From NCBI GenBank assembly GCA_944390675.1, contig CALXQR010000006.1, positions 89,156 to 153,155 of the forward strand: a stretch of 64,000 nucleotides of DNA, read 5' to 3'. The DNA comes from an uncultured Burkholderiaceae bacterium. GTDB taxonomy: Bacteria > Pseudomonadota > Gammaproteobacteria > Burkholderiales > Burkholderiaceae_F. The position numbers and the translations under genes were made by a program. How positions within the stretch are numbered: the stretch's first letter is position 1; each line of letters begins with the position of its first letter. Under the pieces are notes generated by a model that saw nothing but the letters and a program-made list of their open reading frames with translations, had not been told where the DNA came from and searched no databases. Of the stretch, positions 26,212 through 35,600 are shown piece after piece.

Positions 26212-27114
26212 ATGATTACCGATAACGACGTTCGTCAATGCCGCCTGCAAACCATTCGGGACGTCATCCGCTACGCGATGACGCAGTTTGAAATCAACAA
26301 TATTTTCTGCGGACACGGCTGCGCCGATACCTACGAAGAAGCCTACTTCCTGGTATTGCGTTCGTTAAAGCTTAACTTTGAAGACTCTGACCGCTTCTGG
26401 GACGCGCGAGTCTCCAACGACGAACTTAAAATGCTGCTTGAGCGCATCCAAAAGCGCGCGGTTGAAAAGATTCCCACGCCTTACCTCTTGAAAGAAGCGT
26501 GGCTCACCGAGCACCCCTTTTACTGCGATGAGCGTGTGATCATTCCCCGTTCCTACATTGCTGAGCTTTTAAAGGATGAACTCGCCCCTTGGGTCGCTAA
26601 CCCCGATAACGTCACTCGCGTGCTCGATCTTTGCACGGGATCGGGCTGCCTGGGGATCCTCGCCGCTGAAGTTTTCCCCAACGCCAAGGTTGACTGCGTG
26701 GATATCAGCGCCGATGCGTTGGATGTCGCTCGGATCAACGTTCAACGCTACGGCATGCAGGATCGCATCGAACTCATTCAAAGCGACCTTTATAACAATT
26801 TAGGCGATCGACAGTACGACGTCATCATCAGCAATCCCCCGTATGTAACGCAAAAAGCGATGAATGAGCTGCCCATGGAATACCGTCACGAGCCTGCCCT
26901 GGCTTTGGGCGCGGGCAACGATGGTCTTGATATTGTTCGACGCCTGATGACCGACTCCAAAGCGCACCTCACCAACAAAGGCGTGATGGTGGTTGAAGTG
27001 GGCGACGGTAAAGATGCCTGTGAAGCCGCCTATCCGAAGGTGCCCTTTACGTGGCTCGCCACCGAAGAGGAAGACGCCATGGTTTACCTTCTCAGAAAGG
27101 ACGAGCTTCCGTAA
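26212..27114 (+). CDS. prmB: 50S ribosomal protein L3 glutamine methyltransferase PrmB
   Basis: 300 residues. The N-terminal helical domain is followed by a methyltransferase domain with VLDLCTGSGCLGILAA for SAM binding and ISNPPYVTQ, the NPPY motif of glutamine N5-methyltransferases. The length and the IIPRSYIAELL segment match PrmB rather than PrmC. It modifies glutamine in ribosomal protein L3. Its TAA stop overlaps the ATG of the following ABC-F gene by one base, so the two are translationally coupled. Confidence 0.92.
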   Translation: MITDNDVRQCRLQTIRDVIRYAMTQFEINNIFCGHGCADTYEEAYFLVLRSLKLNFEDSDRFWDARVSNDELKMLLERIQKRAVEKIPTPYLLKEAWLTEHPFYCDERVIIPRSYIAELLKDELAPWVANPDNVTRVLDLCTGSGCLGILAAEVFPNAKVDCVDISADALDVARINVQRYGMQDRIELIQSDLYNNLGDRQYDVIISNPPYVTQKAMNELPMEYRHEPALALGAGNDGLDIVRRLMTDSKAHLTNKGVMVVEVGDGKDACEAAYPKVPFTWLATEEEDAMVYLLRKDELP

Positions 27115-29009
27115 TGCTTCGACTTCAAGACGTTAGTCTCATGCGCGGCGTGCGAGTGCTTTATTCGCACGCCACGCTTTTAGCCAATCCCGGTGAACGC
27201 ATTGGTCTAGTGGGCGAAAACGGCTGCGGAAAATCGAGCCTTTTAGCGGCCATCTTGGGTGAAATTCCGATTGAGGCCGGTGAAATTTCCGCGCCAGACT
27301 TTCAACACATTGGGCACGTCGCGCAGGATATCGACACGGTGGATGAGGTGGCGATCGACTGGGTGCTCTCCGGTCACGCACCGCTTGTGGCTGCTAAAAA
27401 AGCCCTCGAAGAAGCCACCGATGATATGGCAACCGCACAGGCTGTGGCTACGCTTGCTGAACTCAATGAAGGCGCCATCACCGCTCAGGCCAAAATCATT
27501 CTTCACGGCCTGGGCTTTACCGAAGAGATGACAACGCACCGCGTTAAAGATTTCTCTGGCGGCTGGCGAAACCGCTTGGCTCTTGCGCGCGCCTTGATGT
27601 GCCCGGCAGAACTCCTGCTTTTGGACGAACCCACCAACCACTTGGACCTGGATAGCGTCATTTGGCTTGAAGCGTGGCTTAAACGCCAGCACGCCACGAC
27701 GATCATCATCAGCCACGACCGCGAATTTTTGGATCGCACCGTGGGCACGATCTGGAGCGTTGAAGACAACACGATCCGCCGCTACGCGGGTAACTACAGC
27801 GCTTTTGAACTGCTTCGCGTTGAAAGGCTGCGCGCGCAGGACGCCGCGGCCAAAGCTTACGAGAAACAAAGCGCGCATCTTCAAAGTTTCATTGACCGCT
27901 TCCGTTATAAAGCTACTAAAGCACGACAAGCGCAGTCCCGCATCAAGATGCTTGAAAAACTTCAAGCGGTGGAACCCGTGCGTGCGACGCGCGAGTGGCG
28001 CTTTGAATTTTTAAAGCCCGAGCGTCTTCCTGAGCACCTTGTCGAAGCACAAGGCGTGGCGCTGGGCTACGGTGATAAGGAAATCATTCACGATGTGAAG
28101 TTTTCGATCCGTGCGGGTGAGCGAATCGGCGTGTTGGGTGTAAACGGCGCTGGCAAATCCACACTCATCAAAGGAATCTGCAAAGAGCTTCTCCCCATGG
28201 CCGGTGAATTCCGATTCGGCCAGGGCCTTCAGATCGGCTACTTTGCCCAACACCAGATCGAGCAATTACGAGGCGATGAAACGCCCCTGCAGCATCTCAG
28301 ACGCAAAGCGCCGGACGTGCGTGAGCAGGAACTGCGAGATTTCTTAGGGCGGTTCCGCTTTAGCGGCGATATGGTAAACGCCCCCGTCAAACCCTTCTCG
28401 GGGGGTGAGAAAGCGCGCTTGGCTTTAGCGCTATTGGCGTGGGATAAGCCCAACCTTATCGTCCTTGACGAACCGACAAACCACCTTGATATGCAAACGC
28501 GCGAGGCGCTCACGATGGCGCTCTCCTCGTTTGAAGGGTCGCTTTTGCTCGTCTCCCACGACCGTCACTTATTGGCCGCGACCACCGACCGACTGATGCT
28601 TGTGCATAATGGGCTCGTGACCGAATTTGACGGCGACTTGGAGGACTACGCGAAACTTGTGCTCGAAACACGCAAGGCGACGCTAGCCGCTGAAAAAGTG
28701 AAAAGCGACTCCGCGCCTTCTGTCAATAAAAAGGAAGCCCGTCAGCAGGCAGCGCTCGAACGTCAGCGCATCGCCAACCTCAAGAAACCCTTACAAAAGG
28801 AACTCGCTTCGGTTGAGAAAAAACTCAATCCGTTGAGCACCGAACTGAAAGCGCTTGATGCGAAACTTGCCGACACCGCCTTTTATACACAAGGTGATCA
28901 GGATGAAGTGGCCGCGGCGCTCAAACGCCACGGAGAACTCTCCGCGCAGGTTGAAGAACTCGAAGCTCGATGGCTTGAATTATCTGAAGCCATTGAAGCA
29001 ATTGTTTAA
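27114..29009 (+). CDS. ABC-F ATPase, YheS-like
   Basis: 631 residues from the ATG at 27114, overlapping the prmB stop. It has two nucleotide-binding domains and no membrane part: Walker A GENGCGKSS and GVNGAGKST, signatures FSGGWRNRLALA and FSGGEKARLALA, Walker B LLLDEPTNHLD and LIVLDEPTNHLD. A charged linker (about 245-300) joins them and a coiled-coil C-terminus ends the protein. The opening LRLQDVSLMRGVRVL is closest to E. coli YheS. ABC-F proteins act on ribosomes; the exact task of YheS is not fixed. Confidence 0.88.
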   Translation: MLRLQDVSLMRGVRVLYSHATLLANPGERIGLVGENGCGKSSLLAAILGEIPIEAGEISAPDFQHIGHVAQDIDTVDEVAIDWVLSGHAPLVAAKKALEEATDDMATAQAVATLAELNEGAITAQAKIILHGLGFTEEMTTHRVKDFSGGWRNRLALARALMCPAELLLLDEPTNHLDLDSVIWLEAWLKRQHATTIIISHDREFLDRTVGTIWSVEDNTIRRYAGNYSAFELLRVERLRAQDAAAKAYEKQSAHLQSFIDRFRYKATKARQAQSRIKMLEKLQAVEPVRATREWRFEFLKPERLPEHLVEAQGVALGYGDKEIIHDVKFSIRAGERIGVLGVNGAGKSTLIKGICKELLPMAGEFRFGQGLQIGYFAQHQIEQLRGDETPLQHLRRKAPDVREQELRDFLGRFRFSGDMVNAPVKPFSGGEKARLALALLAWDKPNLIVLDEPTNHLDMQTREALTMALSSFEGSLLLVSHDRHLLAATTDRLMLVHNGLVTEFDGDLEDYAKLVLETRKATLAAEKVKSDSAPSVNKKEARQQAALERQRIANLKKPLQKELASVEKKLNPLSTELKALDAKLADTAFYTQGDQDEVAAALKRHGELSAQVEELEARWLELSEAIEAIV

Positions 29010-29030
29010 ACCTACTGATTACGTTTAAAA

Positions 29031-29852
29031 ATGACTCAAACCCATACCCGAACCATCAAGGCGCTCGCCCCCATTGAATGCCCCGAGCATCCGTTTTCGC
29101 GCGTGCTCGTGCTCTTCATGAGTCTGGCGGTGTTTGCGCTTTTGATCGGCGTTTTAAATTTTATTTTCCGTGAGCTCTACATGGATGTGTTCATCACGCA
29201 AACCGCGCTTGACCAAGTTGTGAAAAAGGATGAATACATCGATATCTGGCTTGTGGGCTTGCGCTTTGACGCAAAATTGGCCTACTGGCTGATGCTCCCG
29301 GGCATTTTCGTGAGTCTTTTGGGCGCGATGGGCCCGGCGTTTTTCCGCTTGTGCGTGAGAATCATCAGCGTGTGGGTCGCGCTTTGCGCAGCCTGGCTCA
29401 TTGCGACGACCTGCGCCAATATCCATGTGCTGGGTGCAACGGGGCTGCCCCTTACCGCCGCTCAAGTCGCCTCCTTCATGCACGCGCCCTTTACAAATTT
29501 GGCGGCTTATTCGGCTAATTACCCCGTCTTTTTTGATGCGGTGATCACAATTTTTGTCACAGGGCTCTTCCTGGGCCTCTGGCATCGACTCACAACGATT
29601 TTCAGCACGTCTACCCTTTGGAAAAAGGAAAATATGATCAATTGGCTCATTTGCCTGTGCTGCTTCTTTGGCTTTGTGTGGACGTCGGCTCAGACGTATA
29701 TCACCTCGACCGATCCCTTGACACCTGACCATGCCCGCATTAGCGACATCCCGATGGTGAATTACCTCGTGATGAACGCGCCGATGAGCATCCATTATTC
29801 AGACGCGCACGACCGACTGGCTCTAGGCAAGATTAAAAAGGAAGAAGAATAG
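29031..29852 (+). CDS. Membrane protein related to the membrane half of the adjacent LTA-synthase-like protein
   Basis: 273 residues with about five membrane segments. It parallels the first 270 residues of the next gene: VGLRFDAK here and LGLRFDAR there, and both end the membrane region with NYLVMNAPMSIHYS / NDLVLNAPMALYYA. It stops there, with no sulfatase-fold catalytic domain, by a normal stop and its own terminator rather than an obvious frameshift. It could be a partial duplication that kept a role, perhaps as a partner of the full-length enzyme, or a decaying copy. Function unknown. Confidence 0.75.
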   Translation: MTQTHTRTIKALAPIECPEHPFSRVLVLFMSLAVFALLIGVLNFIFRELYMDVFITQTALDQVVKKDEYIDIWLVGLRFDAKLAYWLMLPGIFVSLLGAMGPAFFRLCVRIISVWVALCAAWLIATTCANIHVLGATGLPLTAAQVASFMHAPFTNLAAYSANYPVFFDAVITIFVTGLFLGLWHRLTTIFSTSTLWKKENMINWLICLCCFFGFVWTSAQTYITSTDPLTPDHARISDIPMVNYLVMNAPMSIHYSDAHDRLALGKIKKEEE

Positions 29853-29860
29853 TTCTTAAG

Positions 29861-29884
29861 GGCGTCCGAATTCGGGCGCCTTTT
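29861..29884 (+). terminator. Rho-independent terminator
   Basis: GGCGTCC (29861-29867) pairs with GGGCGCC (29874-29880) around GAATTC with one G-U pair, followed by TTTT. Confidence 0.75.
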
Positions 29885-29968
29885 CATTTGTAACGAAGCG
29901 TTGAGAAAAAGTCGTACCAATAACCTTTTCGTTAAAATATCGGCGACACTAATGAGATCGTTTTGAAA

Positions 29969-32011
29969 ATGACCTTTATTCCTGAATTCAGACGTCCGGA
30001 TAAGCCTCTGGGCCGTTTTCTTCTGCTTTTTACTCAGTGCTTTCTTTTAGCCGCTATTGCCATCGTTTTCATGGCGGCAATCCGTGAACTTTATTACTGG
30101 ATCATGGTGGTGCACGCGGTGCCGGAGCAAATGATTCAAACAGATGATGTCTGGCGCATGCGCTTTTTAGGCCTTCGCTTTGACGCGAGAACGGGCGCTA
30201 TTTTAGCGATCATTCCCCTTCTCGCCTCGGTCTTTCTTTCCTACTTTAAGAGTGCCTGGAAGCCGCTTACGAAATTTTTAACGATTTGGGCGGGTTTTGC
30301 CTTTTTCGCGACGGCCTTTTTATCGGTCTGCAATTTCCACTACATCCGAACCTTCCATAACGCCATCGACATCTTCGTTTTTAATTTCCTGCACGAAGAA
30401 CCCCACGCGGTGATGACGACCGTCTGGCAGGACTATCCGATTATCTCCAATAGCCTCGCGGTGATCGCTGCCACGATCCTGATGACCTGGCTTTGGGGAC
30501 GGATTTTTGCGAAATTAAGCCAAGCGAAAATTTGGGATGCGTTAAACACCATTAAAGCCATCGCTTTAATTGTCGTTGGGGTTGTCGCTTTTGTATTCTT
30601 GGCGCGCGGCTCTTTGACCTCCCGCTATCCGCTTCGCCGCAATAACGCTCAAGTCTCCGTTATTGAAGAAATCAACGACTTGGTTTTAAACGCCCCGATG
30701 GCGCTTTACTACGCCGCGCAAGACCGCAAGCGCTCAATGAAGTTTGAACCTGCCTCGGCTGAGCGAGGTGAAAGACTGATGGCGCAGGCCAATATTGGGT
30801 CACTTACTCAAAAAACGCCCGCCAATGAAAAACTGGCACAAATGAAACCTCATGTGGCGCTCTTCATTATGGAAAGCATGGGCTTTAACATGATGAGTTA
30901 CGATGAACCAGGCAAAGTTGATCTTATGGGGTCGCTGCGTGAACATTTTGAAAAAGACTACGTCTTTAAGCGCTTTACCTCCGCCGACCTCCACACCATT
31001 CAATCGGTGGCGCAGCTTCTCTTTTTAAGCCCCGTCTCTCAGGTGAGCACCTCGTCCATCCGCAATGTGACGCTCCCCGGCACGCCTTTTGAGGTTTATA
31101 AGAAAGCCGGTTACCGAACGGTCTTTGTTACCTCCGGCACCACCGCTTGGGAAAATATGAACGAGTACCTGCCCCGTCAGTACGTCGACGAAGTCTATGA
31201 CCAGACGCACCTGATGGACGCCTTTGGCCTAACCTCCACTTCTGAATGGGGCGTGGAAGATCATTACGCTTTTGATTTTGCAGCCGACCTCGTTGAAAAG
31301 TCGGATAAGCCCGTGTTTATTGTGGTGCTCTCAACCGCAAACCACCCACCTTATCATGTGCCGGTTAACTACACCCCGAAACCCATCACGGTGCCGGAAG
31401 TGATTAACCGTCACTACAACCACGATGATTACGCGCAGTCGCTTCTCACTATCATGCAGACTTATCAGTCAAGCGCTGACGCGTTAGGTCAAACAATCAG
31501 CCGCTTTAAGGCAATGAAGGGACGCGAGAAAGTGATTGCTGCGACCGCCGACCACCGCATGCTCGGCATGCGCCCGGTGATCACCGACGGCCCCTTTAAG
31601 GATGTGGCTGTCCCCTTCTACGTTTGGGCCTCAGGCAACGTCAAAAACGCAGTTGATATCCGCTATGACGCCAAACGTGTGGGGTCTCACAAAGATATTT
31701 TCCCCACGCTTTACGCGTTAAGTCTGTCGGAAGCCACCTATAGAACCGTGGGCGGCAGAAACCTTTTGGCCCCCGTCGATGACCCTGATCGCGCTTTCGG
31801 CTACAACATCTCGCTTTGGATGGACGATAAGGGCGTGTATTCGTTAAAGGGACCGATTGTGTTTTTCCCGTGGGCCGATGACAAGGTTGATTTCATGACG
31901 GATTACAAGAAAATGAGTCACCCTGATCCGAAAGTGAAAGCGAAAATTGAAGCCTATCGCCCCTTGGATTTCTGGCAGTTAAATGAAAGAGCATGCGGAC
32001 TGAAAAAATAA
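29969..32011 (+). CDS. LTA synthase / phosphoglycerol transferase family protein
   Basis: About 680 residues. Roughly the first 220 hold five membrane segments; a large periplasmic domain of the sulfatase / alkaline-phosphatase fold follows. It has the metal-site ESMGFNMMSY motif, a threonine-rich RFTSADLHTIQS stretch where the nucleophile threonine is expected, and TADHRMLGMRP for the Asp-His ligands. In Gram-negative bacteria such enzymes add phosphoglycerol or phosphoethanolamine to glycans or lipids. ATG 29969 is chosen; a TTG six bases upstream is also possible. The gene follows the membrane-only paralogue. Confidence 0.87.
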   Translation: MTFIPEFRRPDKPLGRFLLLFTQCFLLAAIAIVFMAAIRELYYWIMVVHAVPEQMIQTDDVWRMRFLGLRFDARTGAILAIIPLLASVFLSYFKSAWKPLTKFLTIWAGFAFFATAFLSVCNFHYIRTFHNAIDIFVFNFLHEEPHAVMTTVWQDYPIISNSLAVIAATILMTWLWGRIFAKLSQAKIWDALNTIKAIALIVVGVVAFVFLARGSLTSRYPLRRNNAQVSVIEEINDLVLNAPMALYYAAQDRKRSMKFEPASAERGERLMAQANIGSLTQKTPANEKLAQMKPHVALFIMESMGFNMMSYDEPGKVDLMGSLREHFEKDYVFKRFTSADLHTIQSVAQLLFLSPVSQVSTSSIRNVTLPGTPFEVYKKAGYRTVFVTSGTTAWENMNEYLPRQYVDEVYDQTHLMDAFGLTSTSEWGVEDHYAFDFAADLVEKSDKPVFIVVLSTANHPPYHVPVNYTPKPITVPEVINRHYNHDDYAQSLLTIMQTYQSSADALGQTISRFKAMKGREKVIAATADHRMLGMRPVITDGPFKDVAVPFYVWASGNVKNAVDIRYDAKRVGSHKDIFPTLYALSLSEATYRTVGGRNLLAPVDDPDRAFGYNISLWMDDKGVYSLKGPIVFFPWADDKVDFMTDYKKMSHPDPKVKAKIEAYRPLDFWQLNERACGLKK

Positions 32012-32035
32012 ATTACAAAGAGCCTAATACCTGAG

Positions 32036-32075
32036 AGACTCATTGCTTTGAATTTTGCAGTGAGTCTTTTCTTTT
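32036..32075 (+). terminator. Rho-independent terminator
   Basis: AGACTCA (32036-32042) pairs with TGAGTCT (32061-32067), followed by TTTCTTTT. Confidence 0.75.
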
Positions 32076-32464
32076 ATCTCTTCATTTAGAAAACTCAACA
32101 GCAGGATTTCGTGACTTCCTACATCCTGAATTTTTAAGAAATTATTGGATTATTTTTTACTATTTTCCTTCAATATTTTTTACGATTTTCTTCTAATATT
32201 TTTTAAGAAATTGTTGCTTATCTATCTGTTTTATCTGTATATTTTGAAATATAATTTGTTTGTTATTTTTCTGGTTTTATCAGTTGATAAGCTCAAAAAC
32301 ACCCACACAAAAATTATTCGATATTTTTGAAGACCTTCGCTCAACGATACTAATCCCCTCCAGTGTCAATCTCTTACTAACAAAACCAGAGAAAGTTTCT
32401 TAACAGTAAACCGTCATTTCTGGTTTTTAATTGACCTTAAACACTTGCGGCGAACTTCGTTATT

Positions 32465-32512
32465 TTGTCGACCATTTTTAATTTTTTAGTACTTTAGGGG
32501 TATTTGCTTAAT
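32465..32512. promoter_or_regulatory. Shared element upstream of the autotransporter
   Basis: TTGTCGACCATTTTT (32465-32479) followed after 16 bases by AGGGGT and then CTTAATT. The same series is found at 15334-15379. Its place about 100-150 bases before the autotransporter start suits a regulator-binding site. Confidence 0.4.
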
Positions 32513-32540
32513 TTGGAGCAAATTAATGTACTTTTGCCTT

Positions 32541-32549
32541 GGGGGGGGG
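32541..32549 (+). repeat. G9 homopolymer in the autotransporter promoter or leader
   Basis: Nine consecutive G at 32541-32549, 64 bases before the ATG at 32614, in an AT-rich surrounding. TTGCCT lies just before it and GATAAAAT 23 bases after it, but no pair of hexamers has normal spacing across the run, so its relation to a promoter is unclear. Slippage here could tune expression. Confidence 0.75.
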
Positions 32550-32613
32550 TAACTATTGCATTTTCTCTTTGGATAAAATCCGCTCATCAAACAAACTGTT
32601 TCAGGTCACTCCT

Positions 32614-35600
32614 ATGACAAACTACAACCATAAATTCAAGAAAAATTTAATTGCCGATTGGATCGGCCGTGATTTATCTGCTGCTCTTCGGGGGGGGGGT
32701 AAAGACTAACTATTTACCGAAGGCTTTTATAGTCGCTTCTGCGCTTGCAACATCTTTGTCATTTTCGTCTACTGCTTTTGCCCAAGTTGTCAATGATGGC
32801 AAACCAATTTATGTTCATGAAACAGAACTTTCATACAACAATCCTAATGAGCAATTTGAAATTACGATCAGCGATAAACTAAATGGGATTGACGTTTTAG
32901 AAGGAAAATTACAACTTGATAAGATTCATTCCTTAATCATTAATTCCGCCGAAGGCAACACAGCTCAAGCAGGTATTAATATAAACAAGAACAGTCTGGT
33001 TACTATTGATTCACTTGATAAAATCGACTTATCTATAGATAAAGATAGCGGGATGGTTTTTGGAGTCTATGCCGAAAACAACTCTTCACTTACTCTCAAT
33101 AGCGGCAACTTCATTTCTATTAATACTTCTACACAAACTAAAAATAATTCGGGTATCAATGCCGGAGACTTATCATCCATCAAAATCACATCCACTGGTC
33201 AGAATAATAACGGTTGGGGACTGAACGTAGTCAGTAAAAATTTGGAGGATACATGGGCTATAGTAACTGCTGGCGGTGATGTTGATGTTAACACTACTGG
33301 TGGAGGAATTTATCTAGAAACCGCTTCTACAACCAATACTTATACAGTGTATGCTTCTGACAGCAGTCAGCAATCCGGCTCAATAAATCTATCTTCATCA
33401 GGAAACATCAGTATTAATGCTACGATCACAGACAGTAATACAACAGAAAAAATTTATGCCAGTGGGGTAGCAGCTTACGCTACTTTTGGTCATAAAGCTG
33501 AGACTGTCTTAACAGGTAAAAATATTGCAATAACAACCAATGTAAACAACAACCGTTTAAATGGTGCTTATGGCATAACCACTCAGACTTTTTCTGATAG
33601 TGCTACAGCTCAATCACATGCGCAATTAAACGCTGATTCTGTTTCGATTAACGCACAATCTGCAAACCCAAATAATGCCTTTGGAATATTCAATGCCTCG
33701 GGTAACGTTGATATCAATACTCTGAATTTGACAGAAATAATCTCATCGGGCACGGGTATTCGTGCGATGCTTAATTCGAACACACCGTCTAAGCAAGCCT
33801 ATGTAGACATTGATTCTGGTTCAAATACCATTTCTGCCTCTCAATATGGTATTCGTGTATCTGGAGCCACTACCGTTGTTGATCTAGATGCGAAAATGGG
33901 ATCAAATTCCATCACAGTATCTAATAATGGCAGAGGAATTTATTCTGACTCCGGTAAGGTGAATCTGACAGCTTCAGATAACAATTCTCTTAGTGGTAAA
34001 TATGGGATTCATGTTGCCAATAGTGGTACAGCGACCTTAATCTCAGGCAAAAATACTGAGATTAAGAATGCCTCCTATGGGATTTATACGCAAAAAGCAA
34101 ACGTCTTTTTAGATTCAGGTGAAAACACCACAATTCAAGGTAATTACGGTATTTACGCCGATGGAGGAGTTTTATCAATAAATTCCGATAAAAGCACATC
34201 ATTCGAAGGTGGTAGTTACGGCATTTATGGCAAAGCTGCAAACTTAACCATAACATCTGGTGAAGAGTCAATTTTTAGTGGTGACACTGGCGTTTATGTA
34301 ACTTCTAACACTTCATTTACCTTGACTTCGAATGAAAGCAATAGATTCACCACCAAAAACTATGCTTTAAGAGCGCAGGGAAACGCGTCAATATCCCTTA
34401 CATCTAATAACGATAGTAACGTGTTATCAGTTACGAACTCCAATCGTACCGGTCAAGGAATCTACTCAGAAAGCAGTGTAGTGCTAGATAGTAAGTTAGA
34501 TAATATTATTGATGCAAATATTGGAGCTCAAACTGGCAATAATGGGGGAATCAAGTTCTTATCTGGTCGTAATACTGAAATTTATGCTACTGACTTGTCA
34601 ATTTACGCAAAATCTGGTTCTGTCTTGTTGAATTCGGATAAGGCAAATTTAGTTCAAGCTGGAAACATTTCATCTAACTCTTCCAGGAACTATACCTACG
34701 GAACAGGTATGGCTATCCAGGCTTTGAATCAAGGCAAAATTGAACTTTATGCTGGAGACGTAAATGCTATTTCTGGAGCTGTCTCGTCTAAAGACACAGG
34801 TTCATCTGTTCTATTTGATGCCAAAACGAATACAGTTAGTTCTTACGCCGTCATCAAAAATGCCGGCAACCTTAATAACGCTACCGACGATAAATTTAAA
34901 GACAACCGTGTGATTTCTGCCTTGTACGCAGAAGGAACCGGTGCAAAAATTTCCTTAACCGGCGAACAGAACTATCTGTCAACCTTTGCTGACAGTGAAG
35001 TTCACAACGACCTCGAACGTGTCGTCTGGGCTTACAATGGCGCCGATATCAATATTGATGGCTTCACGTCTATCACAACCGATAGTTACGAAAAGAGCTT
35101 AAACAGCATCGACATCGCCATCGCCGCGGGTACGGCTGTTAACCTTAATGAAGATATCGTTAACGCAGATGATGCAGATCGTGCGCAAGTTCAAATTAAC
35201 TACGCCAACACAACTGACAGTGAAGGCAAAGCCGTTTTGAGCAAGGTTACGGGCGACATTCTCTCGGCCTATGCCGGTTCAGTTGACATCGCTCCGAAGA
35301 GCACTTCTGACGGTCTTGTTGTCACGGGCAACCTGCTCGCCGGTAATAACGGTAAATTAACCGTTGATATCGGCGCCAACGGTGTTCTCACCGGCCGCGC
35401 GGATGACTACGGTGACGCCGGTTTTATCACGGACTCAGAACACACCACTTTCTTTGATCCGGCCTTCAGCTCTGAAATTTTCAAGGGCGGTCAGGTTAAC
35501 CTGAAGATGGGCGACAACGCCCGTTGGAATGTCACGGGCCAAAGCTGGATTACAGATATCTCCGTTACTGACGGCGCGAAGAACGTTCTCATTGACTTGG

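Larger units (their letters stand above)
32076..32613 (+). other. AT-rich leader region of the autotransporter with imperfect tandem repeats
   Basis: No gene is convincing here. From about 32149 to 32213 a T-rich unit near 23 bases (ATATTTTTTACGATTTTCTTC and variants) is repeated about two and a half times, flanked by two copies of TTTTTAAGAAATT. At 32382-32427 AAAACCAGA and TCTGGTTTT form a stem followed by T residues, which may be a terminator or attenuator. Then come the shared TTGTCGACC element and a nine-G run before the start of the autotransporter. Confidence 0.5.

Noticed and set aside
32145..32330. A 61-residue open frame rich in Leu, Phe, Ile and Tyr
   Set aside because: Comes from T-rich repeats; no ribosome-binding site and low-complexity content.
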